A DNA stretch of 64,000 nt. Source: Chelonoidis abingdonii. Its lineage: Eukaryota; Chordata; Testudines; Testudinidae. The translations under genes and the position numbers were made by a program. Below are positions 1 through 12,333 of the stretch, piece by piece. How positions within the stretch are numbered: position 1 is the stretch's first letter; every line of letters starts with the position of its first letter. The stretch is from the NCBI RefSeq assembly GCF_003597395.2, contig NC_133782.1, positions 1,333,145 to 1,397,144 on the forward strand, in the 5' to 3' direction. The notes beneath the pieces are model-generated. The model ran no database searches. It saw only the letters and a list, made by a program, of their open reading frames with translations, and was not told the DNA's origin.

Positions 1-757
1 AAGTGCAGAGTCCTGCACTTAGGAAGGAAGAATCCCATGCACTGCTACAGGCTGGGGACCGACTGGCTAAGCAGCAGTTGTGCAGAAAAGGACCTGAGAG
101 TTACAATGGACGAGAAGCTGGATATGAGTCAGCAGTGTGCCCTTGTTGCCAAGAAGGCCAGCATATTTGGTTGTATTAGTAGAAGCATTACCAGCAAATC
201 GAGGGAAGTGATTATTCCCCTCTGCTCGGCACTGGTGAGGCCTCATCTGGAGTTACTGCGTCCAGTTTTGGTCCCCCGATTACAGAAGGGATGTGGACAA
301 ATTGGAAAGAGTCCAGTGGAGGGCAACAAAAATGATCAGGGGGCTGGGACACACGACTTATGAGGAGAGGCTGAGGGAACTGGGGTTATTTAGTCTGCAG
401 AAGAGAAGAATGAGGGGGGATTTGATATCAGCCTTCAACTCTCTGAAGGGGGGTTCCAAGGAGGATGGATCCAGACTGTTCTCAGTGGTGGCAGATGACT
501 GAACAAGGAGCAATGGTCTCAAGTTGCAGTGGGGGAGGTCTAGGCTGGATATTAGGAAACACTATTTCACTAGGAGGGTGGTGAAGCGCTGGAATGGGTT
601 CCCTAGGGAGGTGGTGGAATCTCCTTCCTTAGAGGTTAAGACCCAGCTTGACAAAGCCCTGGCTGGGATGATTTAGTTGGGGTTGGTCCTGCTTTGAGCA
701 GGGGGTTGGACTAGATACCTCCTGAGGACCCTTCCAACCCTGAGATTCTAAGATTCT
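1..757 (+). mobile_element. CR1 LINE, 5'-truncated, 3' end present
   Basis: The sequence matches the C-terminal part of the CR1 reverse-transcriptase ORF. Fragments read in different frames resemble its end (for example VRPHLE, and [28 protein letters not shown] split by frameshifts). It ends with the characteristic CR1 3' region: ggttggactagatacctcct, then ccttccaaccctgagattct and an attctaagattct tail. The element is cut by the window start, broken by frameshifts and not functional. Confidence 0.85.
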
Positions 758-1245
758 CTGAAGGGAGTTGATAAATTGGTGATGGTTCAGCAAAGAGCCA
801 TGGGAATGATTAAAGGATTCGAAAACCTGCCTTGTAGTGATAGGCTCAGGGAGCTCAATCCATTTAGCTTTACAAAGATAAGTTTAAGGGGTGACTTGTT
901 CACAGCCTACAGGTACCCACAGGGGGAACAAATATTTAATAGGGCTCTTCAGTCTAGCAGAGAAAGTCCCAACCTAATCCAATGGCTGGATTGCAATGAG
1001 ACAAATCCAGACCTGGAGACAAGGCATCATTTTTAACAGTGAGAGTAATTAACCATTAGAACAATTTACCAAGGGTCCTGGTGGAGGCTCCATCATTAAC
1101 CATTTTTAAATCAAGCTTGGATGTTTTTGTAACAGATCTGCTCTAGGAGTTATTGGGGCAGGTCTCTAGCCTGTGCTGTGCAGGAGGTCAGGCTAGATGA
1201 TCACAATGGTCCCGTCTGTCCTGGGAATCTCTGACTCTATGTTTT
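758..1245 (+). mobile_element. CR1-like LINE fragment of a second subfamily
   Basis: It starts in the same reverse-transcriptase region (MVQQRAMGMIKGFENLPCSDRLRELN) and runs to a different CR1 3' end (gaggtcaggctagatgatca, caatggtcccgtctgtcctg). It abuts the first CR1 copy head to tail. The open frame stops several times, so it is a decayed copy. Confidence 0.75.
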
Positions 1246-3689
1246 TAGCCCTTGTTGCTGCAAAGTAAAGCCTGAAAACATGACCTGAGCATGGCCTGTG
1301 GCTCAGAGACCTGATGGTAAAGAAACAGTCTTGACACCTGTTATTTCTAAAACCCTTCTTGCTTCCTGGGGGCCAGAGTGACGCAACTGGGACATTGGTG
1401 GCTGGCGACACAGGGGCCTGACTCATGTGACAGCTGTTGGGAGCTGGTGCCTGGGGCTGCTTATGGCATCTGGCCCTGAGCTTTGGGAGACAGGCAGCTT
1501 GCAACTGGAGGCCAATGGCAGCTGGGTCAGTCCTTTAGAGACAGATCCCACCAAGCTCAGGCCTCTGCTGCATGGTCTGGGCCCCATGACCCTCAGCGCT
1601 AGCCCTCATCCCCTGCACAGTGCCGGCGCAGGTCAGTCCCCTCGCTCACCGCCTCCATCTCCTCCCAGTTGGTTCCGCCATTTGTCTCAGCCGCACCACC
1701 TGCTTTGAGTCGCTCCCAGTCCTTTGCCCTAGTTCAATGTCACACTTGGAGCCTGTCAACTTGAAAAAGGGTTTGCATCCGATAAGCGATCGGGCTGTCA
1801 GGTGCCGAGTGCCGCTTGCTTGTGATTTACTGCAACGCCGCTAACCGAGCACAGATTTTTCTTAATCTAAATTGAAAACTGCTCAAGTAGAAAAATAATT
1901 TCATTGCTTCATCTTAAAAGGGAGGAAGAAGAAGAAGAATTGTCAGCTCTGAGCTCATTTGGGGAGACGACTGAGCTGCGCAGCACGGGGCCTGGCCCAG
2001 GGTGCTTCCCGCAGGGCAGGACTTGGCCTCATGAAATCCTCAGGGCATCCCCGTGCAGGGCGCGGTGTGCAGGGCGCGGTGCTCAGGGTGCAGTCCCTGG
2101 TGCTAAAGGGGCAGTGCCGCCAGCACGCCCAGTGCAGTGGGGCTTCTCAGTCTCAGGCCTCAACGCACTCTGCCCAGGAGGGTGGGTGTCAGACCAGACA
2201 GCAACAGGAGCATGGGGATGACTTGAGCTTGAACTTGGCCGAGGCTCCGGGATTAATCCCCTGTTCGTGAAAAGTCCTGTGGGGTCTTTAATGGCCAAGA
2301 GCATTGGGGATCTCTGATTTATGACTGAGCCAGAGTGTCCCTTACCAGTGGGTCAGTGCTGCCTCTGAGCAAAGAAAGATACCCTTGGAGCTCCTTTCAG
2401 GTGTGTGCAGGGCGGGGGGAGGAGACCCTCTGTCCCATCCTGACAGCTAATGCAACTTGCTGTTACCATGGGATGAGGTGTCTGACGCTATATCGCTGTG
2501 CAGTGACCACTGGGACTCAAGCAGTGAAAATTCCTTGTTACGCTCTTTGATTACCTCCCCCAGCTTGTGTTTGAGCGTCCACTTGAATGAAATGGCAAGG
2601 GGATCTGGGCAGCCGGGGCAGCTCTGACTGGCACCAGGGCCTGGGCAGGGCCTGCACAGCCTCAGAAGAGCAGGTAGCATGAAGCCATGTTTGCGCTCTC
2701 CAAAGCTGTGCTCCTGCACAAGGCAGGGACGGAAGGCTGGTGAATCAGGCTCCAAGGATTTAGCCAGGACACATCTTGGGTGAGGGGCTGTCTCTTCGGC
2801 TGGAAGCGAGAGGGGAGTTTGGGGGCAGCCCCTCCCTGAGAATGTTCACGGGCGTTGTTGTGACATGAGGACCGACGGTTTCGCCGCACGCGGCCGTGCA
2901 CCAAATCAGGGGCTGGGTTGTGATTCATCCTGTTGTTGTTTCTGTGCCTGCCTTGAGGGGGCCCCTATGTGTTGGTTTGGGAGGGCCGGGTATCTGATTT
3001 CACGTAGGTTGGTAAATAACCTGTTTCAGGTAAATGGAAGCAGGGCGCTCACCATCTGAATGTGTGTGTCCAGAGCAAGGGTTTGCACCCAGATCACCAA
3101 GTGGAGTTTCTAAATGGCTGTGGGTTAAATTGGTGCTGGAGCCCAGCGTGGGACAGTCCTGAGCTCCCCCAGCTCCACACTGGAACCCGTTCAGTCTGGG
3201 AAGCTTATTGCACACAGGCAGGGGTAGGGGTAGAACTCCTTGGAAGAACAGTGGGTTTGAGAACAAACCTGGGTCAGCAAAACATTCTTACTGAGAGTGA
3301 CAGAGACACTCCCCTTTTGAGGACACGTCATCTCGGATCACCCAGGGTCATGGGCACCCCCCAAAATTTCTGCCAGGGTTTGCCAGCCAGGTCCCCTCCC
3401 TGTGCAGCGGCTCCTGAAGGTGGCGAGCTGCAGCCGTGGGGAGAGGCAGCAGCAAACAGCTGGGAGCTGCAGGAAGGGGCTGAGGAGAATAAGAGGGGGC
3501 GTGCGTGGGGAGGTGTGACTCAAGCTGTTGGGGGGGGGGACGTTTGAATTGCCCCCCCACATCAGCAGGTATCGATTTGTGATCATCTGTGCCTGGAAGT
3601 GGGGGAAATTGGATCCCCTGTTCTATGTACCACAGCTGCAGATTGTCTCTGCCATATAACAGCCTAATCCTGGGTTGAGCCTTACTATG
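1246..3689. other. GC-rich non-coding sequence, no gene recognised
   Basis: Open frames here are short, overlap on both strands and show no family motif. A short degenerate tandem repeat (cgtgcagggcgcggtgtgca type) lies near 2050-2100. I see no supported exon or clear mobile element. Confidence 0.5.
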
Positions 3690-3830
3690 CTTTTGGCCTC
3701 AAGGCTATCAAGGGGCAGTGAGTTCCACAGGTTAGTTATGCATTGTACGAAAGATTCTTTCCTTTGTAGAGTTTCAGATTGGCTGCTTCATCGTTGTATT
3801 GTAAGAGAGTTGAATAGCAGAGCCTGTGCC
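3690..3830 (-). mobile_element. CR1-like LINE fragment, antisense
   Basis: The segment gagttccacaggttagttat through tttcctttgtag is the reverse complement of the part of the CR1 3' region that reads 'taacctgtggaact' after the reverse-transcriptase domain (compare 28840-28870 on the + strand). It is short and diverged. Confidence 0.45.
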
Positions 3831-3854
3831 ACCTTTGCTGTCCCCCGCCTCCAC

Positions 3855-3940
3855 AAGTAGGTTCCCCCAGGCCTGCTGCTCACACGCAAGCACTGACAAC
3901 ACGCCTGTCCTCTGCATGTCCCTGTGCAGGTGCAGGCATG
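3855..3940 (+). repeat. 86-bp perfect direct repeat, copy 1
   Basis: The 86 bases from aagtaggttcccccaggcct to gtgcaggtgcaggcatg recur with no difference at 5037-5122. The flanking sequence diverges at once on both sides, and I see no target-site duplication or terminal motif. Confidence 0.95.
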
Positions 3941-5036
3941 TCTCCTCTCGCAGCGCCATCCTTTGCCCTCTGTCCTTGGGTCAAAGTCCCTCAAGTGACT
4001 TTCACGGCTGCTCTCCCAGTCGCTGTTCTTGCTCTGCCCTGGCTGAGAGGCCCCTGCAGGATTCTAGCACTGGGCTGAGAGCACTCAGGGCAATACAGGC
4101 CATTCATGTGTGGAAGCAGATGCAGATGCTCCACTGGTTGTTGCAAGGTGCCTATTGGGCAGCCTTGTGTTTCTTCACAGATAGACATAGTCTGGGCCAC
4201 AGCAGGCTCCCCACGCCACACTGTCCTGCCCCCGCGTCCCCTCCGCCGGGCAGACAGCTCTTCTGCATCTGTGGCTCACTCAGCCCTTGGCCTTTCTACT
4301 GGCACCAACTGGAGCACAGATGCCTGGCCAGACTGAGACAAGCCATTATCTCACAAGACCTCTGGAACTGGGCTAGAATTGAACTGGTGACCCAGGGACC
4401 TTTACTCACCCCCTAAGCAGCTGAACTTCTTCCGATAATGCCTCCCCCCCTGCCCACGGAAAGGCAGCTGTGGGATGTGTCCCACTGCGCACAGGTCCAG
4501 CCTCCCTGGCAGCTCAGTTCTCTTTAACCTGACGACCATCAGCTCTTTCATTTGCAAAGGAAGATTTTACTCCTTGCTAGACAGAGCCAGGAGCACGTCA
4601 AAGGGATGAGAAGTGACAGCCCAGTTCAAAGAGCTCTGGGGGCCCAGGGTGGGGGGGCAGGCAGGGAAAGGAGGGGGGAGTTCTCTTTCCACCCTGGCTG
4701 CTCCCTTTCTGACTCATTCTGGGGTGCCAGTGCAGGGAGGGGCTGAGCAGAGCAGGGCCTCGTGTTGGGAGGGGAAAGTAGAGAGCTGAAGGGGGACGGA
4801 AGCTGGGCAGTGAGTGGGAGAGACCTGGGAAGGACAATGACACTGAATTCCCAGTTCCTGGGCACAAGGCCAAAGGGCACCTGCTTGTGTCCCCATAGCT
4901 GAGGGGGCTTCTCAGTCTCTCCAGTGGAGCCAGGCTGTCCGTGACCTGGTGAACTAGCTTTGTGAGGGGAAATGCTTCATTATCTGGAACAACTTGTGCA
5001 AACGTTGTTCATGCAAAAGAGTCTGCAAGGCTCCAA

Positions 5037-5122
5037 AAGTAGGTTCCCCCAGGCCTGCTGCTCACACGCAAGCACTGACAACACGCCTGTCCTCTGCATG
5101 TCCCTGTGCAGGTGCAGGCATG
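5037..5122 (+). repeat. 86-bp perfect direct repeat, copy 2
   Basis: This is identical to 3855-3940 and lies 1182 bp downstream in the same orientation. The absence of any mismatch suggests a recent duplication, gene conversion or an assembly artefact. Confidence 0.95.
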
Positions 5123-8100
5123 CAAACATATCTACAGGTATGAACTGTGTGCACATCTGAACACATAGGGCTGAAATGGACAGAGAGTTCAGATCTGAAT
5201 ACAAACCTCCCTCCAGCTCTGGCTGGGCTCAGACCTGGTGCTCCTGTCTGGTCTGAGAGCTCATTCCCTGGCTCGTGCCATCTCTACTGTATGCACATGG
5301 GCAGCTGTGGGTACAGGCAGCCTAGAACGTGCGGCTCTGCACACACACACGTCCATATGCAGGAAGTGGCCAGAATAGGACTGTAATTTCAACTCTTTCC
5401 CTTAGGAAAACCATCTTCAGAACATGAGGGGAAACTGCCTACCAGATCAATTGGTATTTTGGAGGGCGAGTGAATTCCAGGAGCATTTGCAGAGCTGGTT
5501 AATAACACGTCCAGTGAGCTGCATCCCAAGTACGCAACCAAATTAAAGAAATTCTTTTCCCCTTTAATTTAAAAGTCACTGTTGGGAACTCTCCAGTGGC
5601 CTCGCCAATGATTTCCCCCCAGGCTGGCTTTCTGGAGAAATCTTTCAATTTGATTGTCACTCTTTGTGGAGTTTAAATCAGGGAAGGAGAGTTCTAAATA
5701 AGGCCCCACTTCAGAGCAGCGGTGCCAGGGAACCAAACTGCCAGTGAGAATGGGCAGCATCGAAACCCCACTTCCTCTAGGTGCGTCTCTCCAGATTCAT
5801 CCCCTTTCCCCTCTCTCATCCCCAGCCTCCCTTTGTGCTGGGCCCTCTTTGGTTCGGTTCTGTGTCACTCAGCCCCTGGTGGAGGGGCAGAGTCCCCAGA
5901 CCATGGCAGTCTGCACTATAGCCAGGTGCCAGGGGGCACTGACTGCGTGGTGCAGGAGGAAGGATGGAGCTGGGAGGATTAAACTGGGTTGGTTGCTTCA
6001 GCAAACCCATGTAAACGCACCATCCTCTCAGCTGATGCTGGAGTGTAGTGACTGGCAGGTTGTCTCAGCCCAGGCCTGCTCTCGGAGAGTGGCCAGAGTC
6101 AACTGTCTTGGAGGAAGGTGAAAGAACCCCCAAATATCTCCTTAAGGTGTCACCTGCCCAGCAGGGCCATCTCTCCCTGTTGGCTCAGGGTCAGCTCGTG
6201 CCCTGAGACCGGAGGGGTCACAGCCCTTCCTCCGACTGTGGCAGGGACCATTGTGCTGTTCTGGGTGTGTGCAGCTCCCAGCACAATGCAATTAACACAG
6301 GACAGCTGTAAACTTCCACCCTCACTAACCACCCTTTCCCTAGCTCCTCCTAGCGCTCCCAGGTAGGGATTGCGCTGGGTGCTCTGCTGCGTAGGGACCA
6401 GGTACAGCTCACGGCCATTTGAGGGCTCGCTCGGTGCCAGTTCTGAATTCTGGTTGCTACCGTGAAGTGGTTGCTATTAACACGGCTGGACCATGGATTG
6501 CCTCTGTGTAAACGTGGAATCCACCATGGGCTGGTAGCACCTGTCCACTAGATGAGGGACATCGTAGAGCAGGTACCCTTAACAACTGCACCTGATTACT
6601 CAGCTGGTAGGCGAAGGAGGTGGCTGATGCTGGGAGAACCAGTGCTCACCAGCCTCTCATGAGAGGGCATGGAAAATTCCCCAACAGACACGCAAAGCAG
6701 GGTTTTAAGAGGACTCCTGGGGAAGAGGGAGAAAGCCACACAGGAAGCTTTGGGCAGGCAGGGAAGAGACGAGCTGGCTTTTGTAGCAGATGGGGCCTGG
6801 CTTAGCTGTGGGACCAGCCAAGGTGAAGACAAACTGGCCGAGGGAGAGAGCATGGCTGCGGGGTTCAGAAGTCAAACTGGGAGCTGTAGCAGAAGGCCTG
6901 GACACCCCCAGCGGACCCGGAGCCCAGCCCACCAAATGCTCTGGGGGATACAGAGGCCGAGGCAGGGGAATAGGGAAAAGGTTTATATTTTTGTGCAGAT
7001 CTGTTTCTTGTGCTATCAGGCACAGAGCAATGGCAGTTAGGATCCTGTGTGAAGTCTAAGTGTGATGAGCTGTGCCTACCCCATGCTCTCCAAGAGTTGA
7101 CCTGTGACCAGAGTGTCCCCATGGCTAGGGTTCAGGGAGTGGGGGTGTTTAAGCTGTGGGATTGCCTGAGGCTCGGCACTGGACCAGGGGCAGCTGGACT
7201 GTGAGGTCTCAGCTCTCAGGAGAGGATGCTAAACACAACTGCACCCCAAGAGCCTGGAGCCCCCAAGCTGGGCAGGGCCTCAGCTCAGTTCAGACCCCAG
7301 CAGCTGGATCCCTTCAGGGCAGCCTGATGAGTGCCCCAGGGGGGCAGGCGGGGGACTAGGCTCAGACAATGCTGCAGCCCAGCGTCCTGACTCTCAGCAC
7401 TCCTGCTGCAGCACGGCCTGGGGCCAGGCCCCAGCTGCCTCAGCATGAAACCTCCTGGGGCACCAGATGTTCCCTTTCCTTGTGGCCATTAGGGCCTAGC
7501 ACTGGTTCCCTGGCTCCCCAACAACACAGCACTGCCTCTGGTGTGACCCTCTTTCCCTGGCTGCCCTGGCAGGACAGCGTGGGGCAGGCATAGCTAGGGG
7601 TGGTGTCCAGGGGGCCTTGTTACCAGCACAGTGGGATTTCCCATCCCTATCTGCCACCCTGGTTCCTGGGCAGCACTTCGTTGTACCCCAGGCTGCTGTC
7701 CCCCCTGCTAGCCGGTCCTGGGGAGATGCTGCGATGCCCTTTCTGCAGACTCTCTGGGCGGCTCCTGGGCAAGTGAGGGGCTGCTCTGCAGCGGGGGGAG
7801 CGCCATGGCCCCACATGGCTGTTCTGCTGTCCCCCCCTTTTCCCTGCCCCCCTCACAGCTCTTCTCTTCTTTCTTCTCCCTCCCTCAGCCTCTCTCGCTT
7901 TCCCTTCCCTTTCCTCCCTGAGCACCCTCCCCTCCCCACCTTGTTCTCTCTGCTCCTCGCCCTCCCCACTGTTCTTTGCTGACACCTTCCAGCCCGCCTG
8001 CACTGGGCGCGCGGATTTCACAGGTCAGCTCCCTTTAATTAGCTGGGACTCCAATCCTCTCTCCTCTCCCAGCGTGGAACTGCAGGTTCATAAAAACCTC

Positions 8101-9220
8101 ATTAACCTTAATTCTACCCCTGCTCCTCCCTGCCTGTGCCGGGGGTCAGACTGGGAGGAGCGGGGCATGCTGGGGGCTGCAGTGGGTGGGTGTGCACAGG
8201 CTAAGGCATCAGCCTCGGTGGGCATTCCTGCCCCCTGCCGGCAATTGCTGTGCAGTGCCTGGCTTCTCCTGACCTGCTGCGGCTCTCTGGCTGGGAACTG
8301 ACCTTTCATCTGAAGATGTGACACTGAAGCTGGCGGGAAGAATACACTGAAACCCTCAGCCCAAGGGAGGGCAGGGGGGGCAGATACTTGCTCCTGAGTC
8401 ACAACCAGCCCCTTCGAGTGGGACAGTGTCTCCTTAATTGCTCCTTTAACCTGCCCCCCCACCCCCCATCCTCTCTGGGGCCAGGCAGCGAGCACTGGCT
8501 GCAGGATGTATACCCCTAGGGAGGGCATATCTAGCGCAAGCAAACACCTGGATCTCCCAAACTGGCCTCGAGGGCTGGGCGTGCCAGGGCCGGACCCAGC
8601 ACAGGAAGGCTGAGCAGAAGCAATGGGCTGCCCTGGCTGGCCTTGCTCCCAGTATAGGGCCCTAACATGCACCCCAGATGCAAGAGCCCCTGTGGCCCAT
8701 TCTGTCAGCTGAGAAGAGCACGAGGACCCTCTTTCCTTCTGCCCCAGGCTCTGTGCTGATACCAGCTAAAGATGGTCAGACAAAGAGTTTCCTTCTAAAA
8801 CCCTTCCCAGCTACAGGAACAGGGCCCAAGGGATGGGGTTAAAACAAAAGCCTTATTTAATGCTTAACGCTTCAAAGGCTTCAGCTGTTTTCCCTTCTCC
8901 TCTGTAGCTTTAATAAAAGGTTAAAAGGAATTTTACTGAGGTGTTTGCCATGGTGCTGAGCAGACTGAGGTCTCTGTATCCAAACCCTGGACTTTGCTTA
9001 ATGCTGGACAGTGATTGGCCCATCTAAATGAATACACCACCGCTCCTGTTCCCGTGTGTAAATGGCTTTTTTCAGCTCACCGCCCTCCCAAGTGACAGCT
9101 GAAAAAGGCCCCTTCTAGCAAATGCAGCATGATATCAGGATAATGCCACTGCACCTTAGGGTACATGGAAAAAACCTTCTCAGGTGGACAAGGCCCGAGA
9201 GACTCGGGGCAGGTCCCCCC
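5123..9220. other. GC-rich intergenic sequence, no gene recognised
   Basis: No supported coding exon was found. A (CA)n tract lies at about 5339-5352, and a strong C/T-rich tract at about 7830-7970. Long frames such as 8088-8672 on the - strand have low-complexity composition and no recognisable motif. Confidence 0.5.
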
Positions 9221-9382
9221 CACTTAAAACGCTGCATTGGCGCATCTGCACCAGTCAAGATGTTCTAAGCCGACAGGAGAGAGTTACGTTCAGGGCAGGG
9301 GAGCATAGCTCTGTCTACACAGGAGCTTAATCGGTATAACTGTCTCAGACAACCCTGAATGACGTAGGTATACCAGCAAAAA
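9221..9382 (-). mobile_element. Diverged palindromic element fragment
   Basis: Phrases such as gccgacaggagagagttac and ctctgtctacacaggagctt resemble, in reverse orientation, the element at 10195-10430. It is diverged and its ends are uncertain. Confidence 0.35.
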
Positions 9383-10140
9383 GAATAGGACACAGGAGTC
9401 CTTGTGGCACCTTAGAGACTAACACATTTATTTGAGCATAAGCTTTTGTGGGCTAGAACCCACTTCATCGGATGCATGGAGTGGAAGATACAGTAGGAAG
9501 ATATATATACACACATAGAACATGAAACAATGGGTGTTGCCATACCAACTGTAACAAGGGTATTTAATTAAGGTGACCTATTAGGTGAGCTATTAGCAGC
9601 AGAGGAAAAAAAACATTTGTAATGCTAATCAGGATGGCCCATTTCCAACCGCTGACAAGAAGGTGTGAGTAACAGTACGGGGAAAAATTAGCATGGGGAG
9701 ATAGGTTTGTGTAATGACCCATCCACTCCCAGTCTTTATTCAAGCCTAATTTAATGGTGTCCAGTTTGCAAATTAATTCCAATTCTGCCGTTTCTCATTG
9801 GAGCCTGTTTTTGAAGTTTTTTTGTTGTAATATTGTGACTTTGAGGTCTGTAATTGAGTGACCAGGGAGGTTGAACTTTTCTCCGACTGGTTTTTGATTG
9901 TTTGTCAGAGGATGGAGATGGATGGCAGGAGAGAGATCACGTGATCGTTGCCTGTTAGGTTCACTCCCTCTGGCGCACCTGGCATTGGCCACTGTCGGAA
10001 GACAGGACACTGGGCTGGATGGACCTTTGGTTTGACCGGGTACGGCTGTTCTTATGTTATAGTTCTTGACTTCTGATTTGTGTCCATTTGTTCTTTTGTG
10101 TAGAGACTGTCTGGTTTGGCCAGTCTAGTGTAGACCAGAC
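9383..10140 (+). mobile_element. Long interspersed repeat of the 'GGCACCTTAGAGACTAACA' family, interrupted by CR1
   Basis: It starts acacaggagtccttgtggca and runs through the core gagcataagcttttgtgggc and cacttcatcggatgcat. That core is shared with 25978-26497, 44640-44868, 12198-12321 and 32846-33035. The downstream body (agtctttattcaagcctaat through gggaggttgaacttttctcc) is the longest copy here. A CR1 3' end inserted at about 9906-10058 splits it; the element resumes at ttcttgacttctgatttgtg. The family class is not certain from sequence alone. Confidence 0.65.
9906..10058 (+). mobile_element. CR1 LINE 3' end, nested
   Basis: The segment contains ccctctggcgcacctggcat, tggccactgtcggaagacag and ggctggatggacctttggtt, the standard 3' end of the CR1 subfamily also seen at 29000-29148. 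It ends gctgttcttatgtt. It lies inside an older repeat, which dates it as the younger insertion. Confidence 0.85.
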
Positions 10141-10194
10141 CGTAGCAGCCTAATTCCCATTGACTTGCAGTGAGATTTTAGCTCCTAAGTGCCT

Positions 10195-10430
10195 TAGGGC
10201 TTGTCCAGACCTAGAATGCTACAGCTGCGCTGCTGCAGTACTTCAGTGTAGACGCTGCCTATGCCGATAAGCAGGACTCTCCCACCAGCACAGGGACTCC
10301 ACCTCCCCAAGAGGCGATAGCAAGCGTTGTCTGCATGGGGACTTAGGTCAGTTTAACTGCTGCGCTCAGGGTGTGGATTTTTCACACCTGATCTACGTAG
10401 TTAAACCAACTTAGTGTAAATCAGGTCTTA
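10195..10430 (+). mobile_element. Palindromic non-autonomous element (MITE-like)
   Basis: It begins agggcttgtccagacct and ends with the inverse-like aaatcaggtctta. Inner sections include tccacctccccaagaggcga and ggatttttcacacctg, which I recognise as a common reptile MITE-type repeat. The copy is diverged. Confidence 0.5.
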
Positions 10431-10829
10431 GTTAATTTTGGAAATTTGGACTCCTAAATCACTCTGATGCTTTTGCAAATTGGACCCCAAGGCCTGTGTG
10501 CTCAGGCAGGGTCCTGGGCTCTCCACCTTCCATGGCAGGATTCTCAGAGCTGGATTGTGCTCCGTGTCCCCCGAAGCCAGATCAGGCTCCGGCCAGACGG
10601 GGATGGCAGCTTTCGCAGCCCAGTCAGCCCTGGCTAGAGGATTAAGGAGCAAGCCCTTTGCTGTTTTTCTCCTTCCCATTTGTGGCATCACATGCAATAA
10701 CAGAGGGTTTGTTCTCTCCCGCAATGAGGGCCTTGCAGTGGTATCACCTCACAGCTCTATTAGCAATTATAAAAGAGGGAAAAAATGAAACCCTCTCTCT
10801 GCAGAGCCCCGCGTGGCGGTTCTGGGGGT

Positions 10830-11135
10830 GACTCCGGAAAGGTTACAGCATATTTGCATTTTACCCTTCAGTAATTTTAACACTTACGGGTGCAATTAAG
10901 AGGCGAGTCTGGAATTATGAAGCTATCAGTGTGCAAAGACCTGAATACTAACAAACTCCAATATGCATTTGCCTTCCTGGGCCGTCTGATTTATCAGTGA
11001 TAAAACTGCAATAATGCCAGCAGATTTCCATCGCCCGCTGTAATGGGGCTTGACTACATTAAATGCACATTTTTTAACTTGTCTGATAGCCCAGCCTCCT
11101 AAAAGACATTTAAGTGATGGGTTTAGTGCTCATTA
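10830..11135. promoter_or_regulatory. Candidate conserved non-coding element
   Basis: About 300 bp of balanced, non-repetitive, AT-leaning sequence sits inside GC-rich, repeat-laden DNA. It has AT-rich blocks such as aatatgcatttgccttcctg, gatttatcagtgataaaact and gtaatttt. It has no open frame of note and no match to the repeats in this window. Conservation cannot be tested here; the call rests only on appearance. Confidence 0.3.
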
Positions 11136-12185
11136 TGGATAGGCCATTGATAGCCACAGAGAGAAAGAATCGTCTGTTATTTTAATAGAACTGCAAACCC
11201 GAGACTCCTCCAAGGCCACTAAGACCATCCCTGTAGCCCAGCTGTGAGCAGCAGGGCTTACCCTGTACTCTGCTTGCCTTGCTTGTCCCAATGCATGCTC
11301 CAGACTGTTCTGCCAGCAGACCCCGGCCTGACCTGAAGGGACACCTCTCCTTCCCCCCATGCCCGAGAGGCTGGGTTTCCAAAGGCCTGCGTGTAGCTGA
11401 CGTTTACCAGACAGTTAATGTTTGATCTTCCAAAACCAAATTCTCCTCGGGGAAAGCCCCAGGATGTGTGCTGTGCCAAGGGCAGGAGCATGGGGTCAGG
11501 GCAGAAAAGGTACCACCACCTCCTCTTCACATGCAGGGCTCTGTAAACCTCCTGTCCCTGCAGGCCTGGCAGGGCAGATCCTGGGAGAACCAGTCACCCC
11601 CAAGCCACTTGGAAGAAGCTGCTCGTTTCTAGTGCCCTGACCCTGAGGTGCTGGCTCTGACTGGGCCTGGGAGGGACCAGCAGTTTGGGTTCACAATGGT
11701 TGTATGAACGTTTCCTTTGGTTTCTCTCTATGCAGCTTACCAAACCTGGGGCCTGGTTCTCTGCTTGGTTATGTTAGTGAGTCCAGAGCACCTTCATCTT
11801 CAAGCAGAGAGAGATTCTGGCTTTACTCGGGGTCGCTGAGCACAGGATTCTGCTAGCTATGCTTTGTTCTCAGACTGTCGGTGAGTTCGTGTTTTGTAGC
11901 TGCCCTCCAGGTTGGCCCTTCAGCCCCAGAACCAGCCGCCCTGAACTGTGAAGAAGGTCAGCCCAGCTTGGGATGTTGTGACTTGGGACCGTCCCAAGTT
12001 CTGAGATCAAATGAACCCCAAAAGTTCAAAGCGAAGCTCAAATGGGGTGAGTTTCATCTGGTTTTGCACCCAGCCCTTGTGAAGCTGCTGGTTCCAATGG
12101 GAAGTGTGGAATTGGTCCAGGTTGGATCAGTTTGTCAATGGGCTCACGAAGCTAACGAACTGTCCAGTGCACCTGGGCAGAGTGT
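11136..12185. other. Non-coding sequence, nothing specific recognised
   Basis: Only short overlapping open frames without motifs are present. I see no clear repeat or RNA gene. Confidence 0.45.
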
Positions 12186-12333
12186 CAAGTCTGTAAGTAT
12201 CAAAGGGGTAGCCATGTTAGTCTGGATCTGTAAGAGCAGCAAAGAGTCCTGTGGCACCTTATAGACTAACAGACATATTAGAGCATGAGCTTTCATGGGT
12301 GAATCCCCACTCCGTTGGATGCAAGTCTGTAAG
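12186..12333 (+). mobile_element. Short retroposon-like element with 12-bp target-site duplication
   Basis: The element at 12198-12321 starts tatcaaaggggtagccatgt and ends ccactccgttggatg. It is flanked by perfect 12-bp direct repeats, CAAGTCTGTAAG, at 12186-12197 and 12322-12333. It shares the ggcaccttatagactaacag and gagcatgagcttt core with the larger family at 9383 and 25978. A 12-bp duplication fits LINE-driven insertion better than cut-and-paste transposition. Confidence 0.8.
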
